Below are positions 30,511 through 33,739 of a stretch of 33,739 bases of DNA, in pieces. The notes beneath the pieces were generated by a model. It saw nothing but the letters and a program-made list of their open reading frames with translations, had not been told where the DNA came from and searched no databases. The translations under genes and the position numbers were made by a program. Source of the stretch: a virus; IMG/VR virus record IMGVR_UViG_3300025652_000262, positions 1 through 33,739 of that record; one strand, written 5' to 3'. Positions within the stretch are counted from its first letter, which is position 1; every line of letters starts with the position of its first letter.

Positions 30511-31033
30511 CCTTTTGCATTTCAGCTATAGCTTCACTATGAGATAGAGCAGTAATACCACTTACTCCTTTGACTTGGTCTAGAGTTCCATCTGCTATTG
30601 CTAATTCATATTTAACAAGAACCTTTGTATTGTCTTTATTCCATCTTGGTGCGCCAAGCTTTCCATATTTAAATGCACATTCTTGCCAAGTTGGGTCTTG
30701 CAATGTAGTAGTGTCTACTTCTTGCTCTGTGTATTTATACTCTTCTTCAACTTGTGGTACAGAATGAGGCTCTAACATAAGCTTTTCAAGTAACTCAGCT
30801 TTGGTATCGCTTGATGAATAATCTACGTCACAATCGTCCATATACGCCTTTATTTCAGCTTTTGTGTTATCATCTGATGGGTAGTAATCATATTTGTCTA
30901 CCATTCTTTTATCAGTCTTTTCTACATCCTTATAAGTGTACTCATTCCAAGACAATCTATCAGCAGTTTTGAGTTTGCTTGGTAGCTTACCCTCATATAC
31001 TGCTTTTGTTAATATTAAATATGTATTAGTCAT
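30491..31033 (-). CDS. HeH-motif protein, probable fibre-associated
   Basis: 180 aa from the ATG at 31033, with AAGGA upstream; a longer in-frame start at 31126 would overlap the fibre gene by 100 bases. The segment AEIKAYMDDCDVDYSSSDTK and the following AELLEKL (about 53-79) match the HeH/LEM helix-extended-loop-helix pattern found in phage proteins. The rest is acidic with a Trp/Tyr-containing second half (PTWQECAFKYGKLGAPRW). It overlaps the fibre stop by 8 bases. A fibre chaperone or assembly role is possible. Confidence 0.55.
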   Translation of the reverse strand: MTNTYLILTKAVYEGKLPSKLKTADRLSWNEYTYKDVEKTDKRMVDKYDYYPSDDNTKAEIKAYMDDCDVDYSSSDTKAELLEKLMLEPHSVPQVEEEYKYTEQEVDTTTLQDPTWQECAFKYGKLGAPRWNKDNTKVLVKYELAIADGTLDQVKGVSGITALSHSEAIAEMQKDEWVGE

Positions 31034-33739
31034 TTTTATGCTTTCCTTTGCCATGCTTATAATTTTTAACAACTTCTCCAGATACAGCAGTTTCGCCTTC
31101 TTCTGGTGCAGAACCATCAGATTCAAATGCAGTTAATGCTTTATTGTAAAATCTTACTTCATCAAGGCTTCCTATAAAGAATTGAGTTGTTCCTGTTCTT
31201 TTTCCAATATTTAAAACTGCGGGGTCATTATCAATAGTAGTTGGGATAGAGGAAGTATTTAATTTTACAAGAACTGTATCTACATATATTTGTACAGATG
31301 TTCCAGATGTAAATATTGCACAAACATGATGCCATTTATCATCATCATAAGTTCCACTTGTTGATGTACTACCAAAAGAACCTCCCGAATAGTAGCCTAA
31401 TCGTATAGTTCCATTAACACTTTGAACACTCCAATTTCTATTACTTGTATCATCTCTGTTAATAATTTGTTGATACCCACTTCCCATATCTGGTTGTTTC
31501 ATCCAAAATTCAACAGTAAAATTGCCTTGAATATCAAGTCCTTTAGTAATTGGAATACTTAAATACTCTGCTAAACCATTTCTACTAAATCTTACTACGT
31601 TACTTGTTAGATTCTTTAACGAAAATCCTAATCCATCTTTGTTAGAGTTTAATCCCTCACGAATTGTGATTGATTTTACGCTTCCATCTGTTGGATTTAC
31701 TGTGCCATCGTTTGTACCAAGAAAATTTACTCCACCACTTTCTGTACCATGATTAGAGTTTGTACTTCTATCAAGTATTTTATTACTTCCTGTTAAATCT
31801 GGATTAGAGTGAGTAGGATTTAAAAGCCAATAACCAATAAGGTTTGTAGAATATGAAACGCTTAAATCTGTATTTCTACGACCAAGATTGTAGATACCAA
31901 GTATATCACTTGGCTCTAATGCTGAATTATAAACTGCACATTGACTTATTTGACCATTAAAATATAAATCATTTTGCGAGGGATTTCTTCTGCCAATAAC
32001 TAATGCACTATTTGTAAAGTTAATTGCTTCTGAATCGTTTACAGTAGTTTTTGTACCCTTAAGTACACCATTTACATATAATTTAATAGTTGTATTTCCA
32101 TCATAGGTTACTGCACCATAATACCAAGTTCCTGTAGTAAAAGTAGTTCCAGAGCTTACTTGAAAATCGTTAGCACCTATTCCATTATTCCAAGCAAGTT
32201 TATTAGTATTATATACAAGAAATGTATTCCTTGTATTTGCCCCACTTCCCCCACTTGCCATAAGTGTTTGATGATTACCTAAAACATTTAAATTAAACCA
32301 ACACATCATTGTAAAAGCATTAGTACCGCTTATTCCAATATTACTTCCAGTTGTTATTCTATCATCAGTCCCATCAAATCCTATTGCTTGTATATCACTT
32401 CTATCAGTCCATGTAGTTATACCATCGTTTCTCCAATAACCAAGTAAGTTATCTTTTTTACTGCTTGTAGTTGCATCGAGTGCGATTCCATCGTTGAATA
32501 GTTCTTGTACTTGAGTAGAGTCAAAAACAGTATTAAACATTGACACATCATCTATTAATCCATCGTGTGAAAACGCATCAGAATAATATCTTCCTATTAT
32601 AAATGGTAAAACTGCTAAATCTAAAACATCAGAGGCTGGAAAATTTGTTGCAGTTCCTGTACTATCTTTTACACCATTAATGTAAATACCAGAATTAGCA
32701 TGACTACTTGTATCTAAAGAAAAGACAACATGATATGTTTTTTCCAAAGTAATCGTTGAGCTTTCACTCCATTTAACTCCATTTAAATAAAAAGCAATCT
32801 TACCACCCTCAAAAATACTTGCAATTTCTAACCCACTATTAAAACTAAATAAACCATTATTTGTTGCTATTGCAGTTGCATTAAACCATAAAGAAATTGT
32901 AAGTCCACCACTTAAATTATCTCCAAGCAAAGTTCCACAATTAACATAGTTAGCATCAGAAAACAACATCTTCTCATTGTACTTAACCAATGGAATCTGT
33001 GGAATAGTTGGTTCATTTTGAGCAGTAGCAAAGCCAGTTGAGGATATTCCTATTTCTTTGAGTGTGTGACTACTTAAAGTTAAATTTGAATCTCCACTCA
33101 CACTTTCACTAACACTAAACATTAATCCAATCTTATCTGAAGATGGTGTAATTGTTACTGGATGAGTTGTGTTTGATGCATAATCAGCTTGTGCTTTGTA
33201 TGTTACGCTACCATCATAACTTTTTAATGTCATACGAAGTGGGTGACCAGCTCCTATAGCAAAAGAATATTGATAGGTTTTTCCCGCTGATAAAGTAAAT
33301 CCATCTTGTTTAATAATACCCGCTCCACTATTTGTACCACTTGAATAATAAGCAACAGAACTAAACGCTCCACTATTTTCCCAATTTGTACTATCGTTAG
33401 TAAGTAACTCATCCCCAAAGAAATTTGTAGTAGCGTGGTTACCCATGAGGACTTCTTTGACTGAAAAAGCATCTATAGAAATGTTTGTATCAGCACCTCC
33501 GTTAGGCATTTGAATATTTACAAAAGTTTCATTTGCCACTAAATATTTAGTAAATGATTCTGTACCTACATTTAAATCAGAAAATCTTGTGTAAGAAGCA
33601 TCAAAAGAAGACCTTAGATATTCCCCACCATTTTTAGAAGTAACAGTAACTGTTCCTGTTACTTTATATAAAGAACCAGATGTTAATAAAGCTGATGAAA
33701 TTTGAGCATTATTGTTTGGATTTTGGTCGATAAATTGGT
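31026..33739 (-). CDS. Fibre/adhesin with three LamG-type domains (partial)
   Basis: The open frame runs past the right edge, so the true N-terminus is missing; a GTG at 33539 is internal. Visible order: two jelly-roll carbohydrate-binding-like modules, ending near SIDAFSVKEVLMG and LSSHTLKEI, then three concanavalin-A/LamG-like domains. Marks of these are GLTISLWFN...LIDDVSMFN, AFTMMCWFN...QISQCAVYN and FTVEFWMKQ...SLDEVRFYN. The last of these is the typical LamG ending. The C-terminus is Gly/Lys/His-rich. LamG folds bind glycans, so this is a likely host-recognition protein. Confidence 0.75.
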   Translation of the reverse strand, partial: QFIDQNPNNNAQISSALLTSGSLYKVTGTVTVTSKNGGEYLRSSFDASYTRFSDLNVGTESFTKYLVANETFVNIQMPNGGADTNISIDAFSVKEVLMGNHATTNFFGDELLTNDSTNWENSGAFSSVAYYSSGTNSGAGIIKQDGFTLSAGKTYQYSFAIGAGHPLRMTLKSYDGSVTYKAQADYASNTTHPVTITPSSDKIGLMFSVSESVSGDSNLTLSSHTLKEIGISSTGFATAQNEPTIPQIPLVKYNEKMLFSDANYVNCGTLLGDNLSGGLTISLWFNATAIATNNGLFSFNSGLEIASIFEGGKIAFYLNGVKWSESSTITLEKTYHVVFSLDTSSHANSGIYINGVKDSTGTATNFPASDVLDLAVLPFIIGRYYSDAFSHDGLIDDVSMFNTVFDSTQVQELFNDGIALDATTSSKKDNLLGYWRNDGITTWTDRSDIQAIGFDGTDDRITTGSNIGISGTNAFTMMCWFNLNVLGNHQTLMASGGSGANTRNTFLVYNTNKLAWNNGIGANDFQVSSGTTFTTGTWYYGAVTYDGNTTIKLYVNGVLKGTKTTVNDSEAINFTNSALVIGRRNPSQNDLYFNGQISQCAVYNSALEPSDILGIYNLGRRNTDLSVSYSTNLIGYWLLNPTHSNPDLTGSNKILDRSTNSNHGTESGGVNFLGTNDGTVNPTDGSVKSITIREGLNSNKDGLGFSLKNLTSNVVRFSRNGLAEYLSIPITKGLDIQGNFTVEFWMKQPDMGSGYQQIINRDDTSNRNWSVQSVNGTIRLGYYSGGSFGSTSTSGTYDDDKWHHVCAIFTSGTSVQIYVDTVLVKLNTSSIPTTIDNDPAVLNIGKRTGTTQFFIGSLDEVRFYNKALTAFESDGSAPEEGETAVSGEVVKNYKHGKGKHKND

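Noticed and set aside
30491-31126. 211-aa version of the HeH protein
   Set aside because: The extra 31 residues would overlap the fibre end by about 100 bases; the ATG at 31033 has its own binding site.
33537-33539. GTG start of the LamG protein
   Set aside because: The frame stays open with sensible beta-strand sequence to the window edge, so the gene is truncated, not started here.
1-33739. CRISPR array or insertion sequence
   Set aside because: No regularly spaced repeat series, no transposase ORF and no terminal inverted repeats were seen.

Overview
The window looks like an AT-rich, tightly packed genome segment of a tailed bacteriophage, probably a marine podovirus-like phage. The host cannot be named. 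Most start codons have clear AGGAG-type ribosome binding sites, genes are short and chained through ATGA and TAATG overlaps, and there are no tRNAs or cellular housekeeping genes. It is not the whole genome: terminase, portal, major capsid and DNA polymerase genes are not seen, and the rightmost gene runs off the edge.

Left arm (1-11257, plus strand). Very small leader genes are separated by terminator-like hairpins. An approximately 830-base gene-free stretch (1090-1916) follows, with several long perfect helices, and looks like a large structured non-coding RNA. Next comes a DNA metabolism block: a DUF932-like protein, an ERF-family annealing protein, an SSB-like protein with an acidic tail, and a primase-helicase (archaeo-eukaryotic primase domain plus RecA-type helicase). 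After this lie a Hjc-like resolvase and many small genes, including zinc-binding mini-proteins, a candidate single histone-fold protein and a MazG-like helix protein. A short pyrimidine motif (CTCTATCT) recurs at operon boundaries in this arm, often within or next to hairpins.

Centre (11258-11420). The two arms converge at a strong terminator preceded by inverted repeats.

Right arm (33739-11421, minus strand). This is a single long leftward operon of virion and lysis genes: a partial fibre-like protein with three LamG-type domains, a HeH-motif protein, a type IV pilin-like protein, a cluster of small membrane, coiled-coil and basic proteins, an M15-type peptidoglycan peptidase, a metallophosphoesterase and a 1068-aa tail/neck-type protein. 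The ejection-protein cassette follows and ends in a 2835-aa giant protein flanked by two HELGH zincin-like proteins. The giant protein carries motifs resembling both catalytic double-psi beta-barrels of RNA polymerase, including a DxDxD triad. I propose that it is a virion-packaged RNA polymerase injected with the DNA. If so, the left-arm boundary motifs and hairpins are candidate promoters for it.

The best leads are the candidate virion RNA polymerase cassette, the candidate giant ncRNA, the candidate phage histone and the pilin-like protein. All are read by eye; no database search was run.
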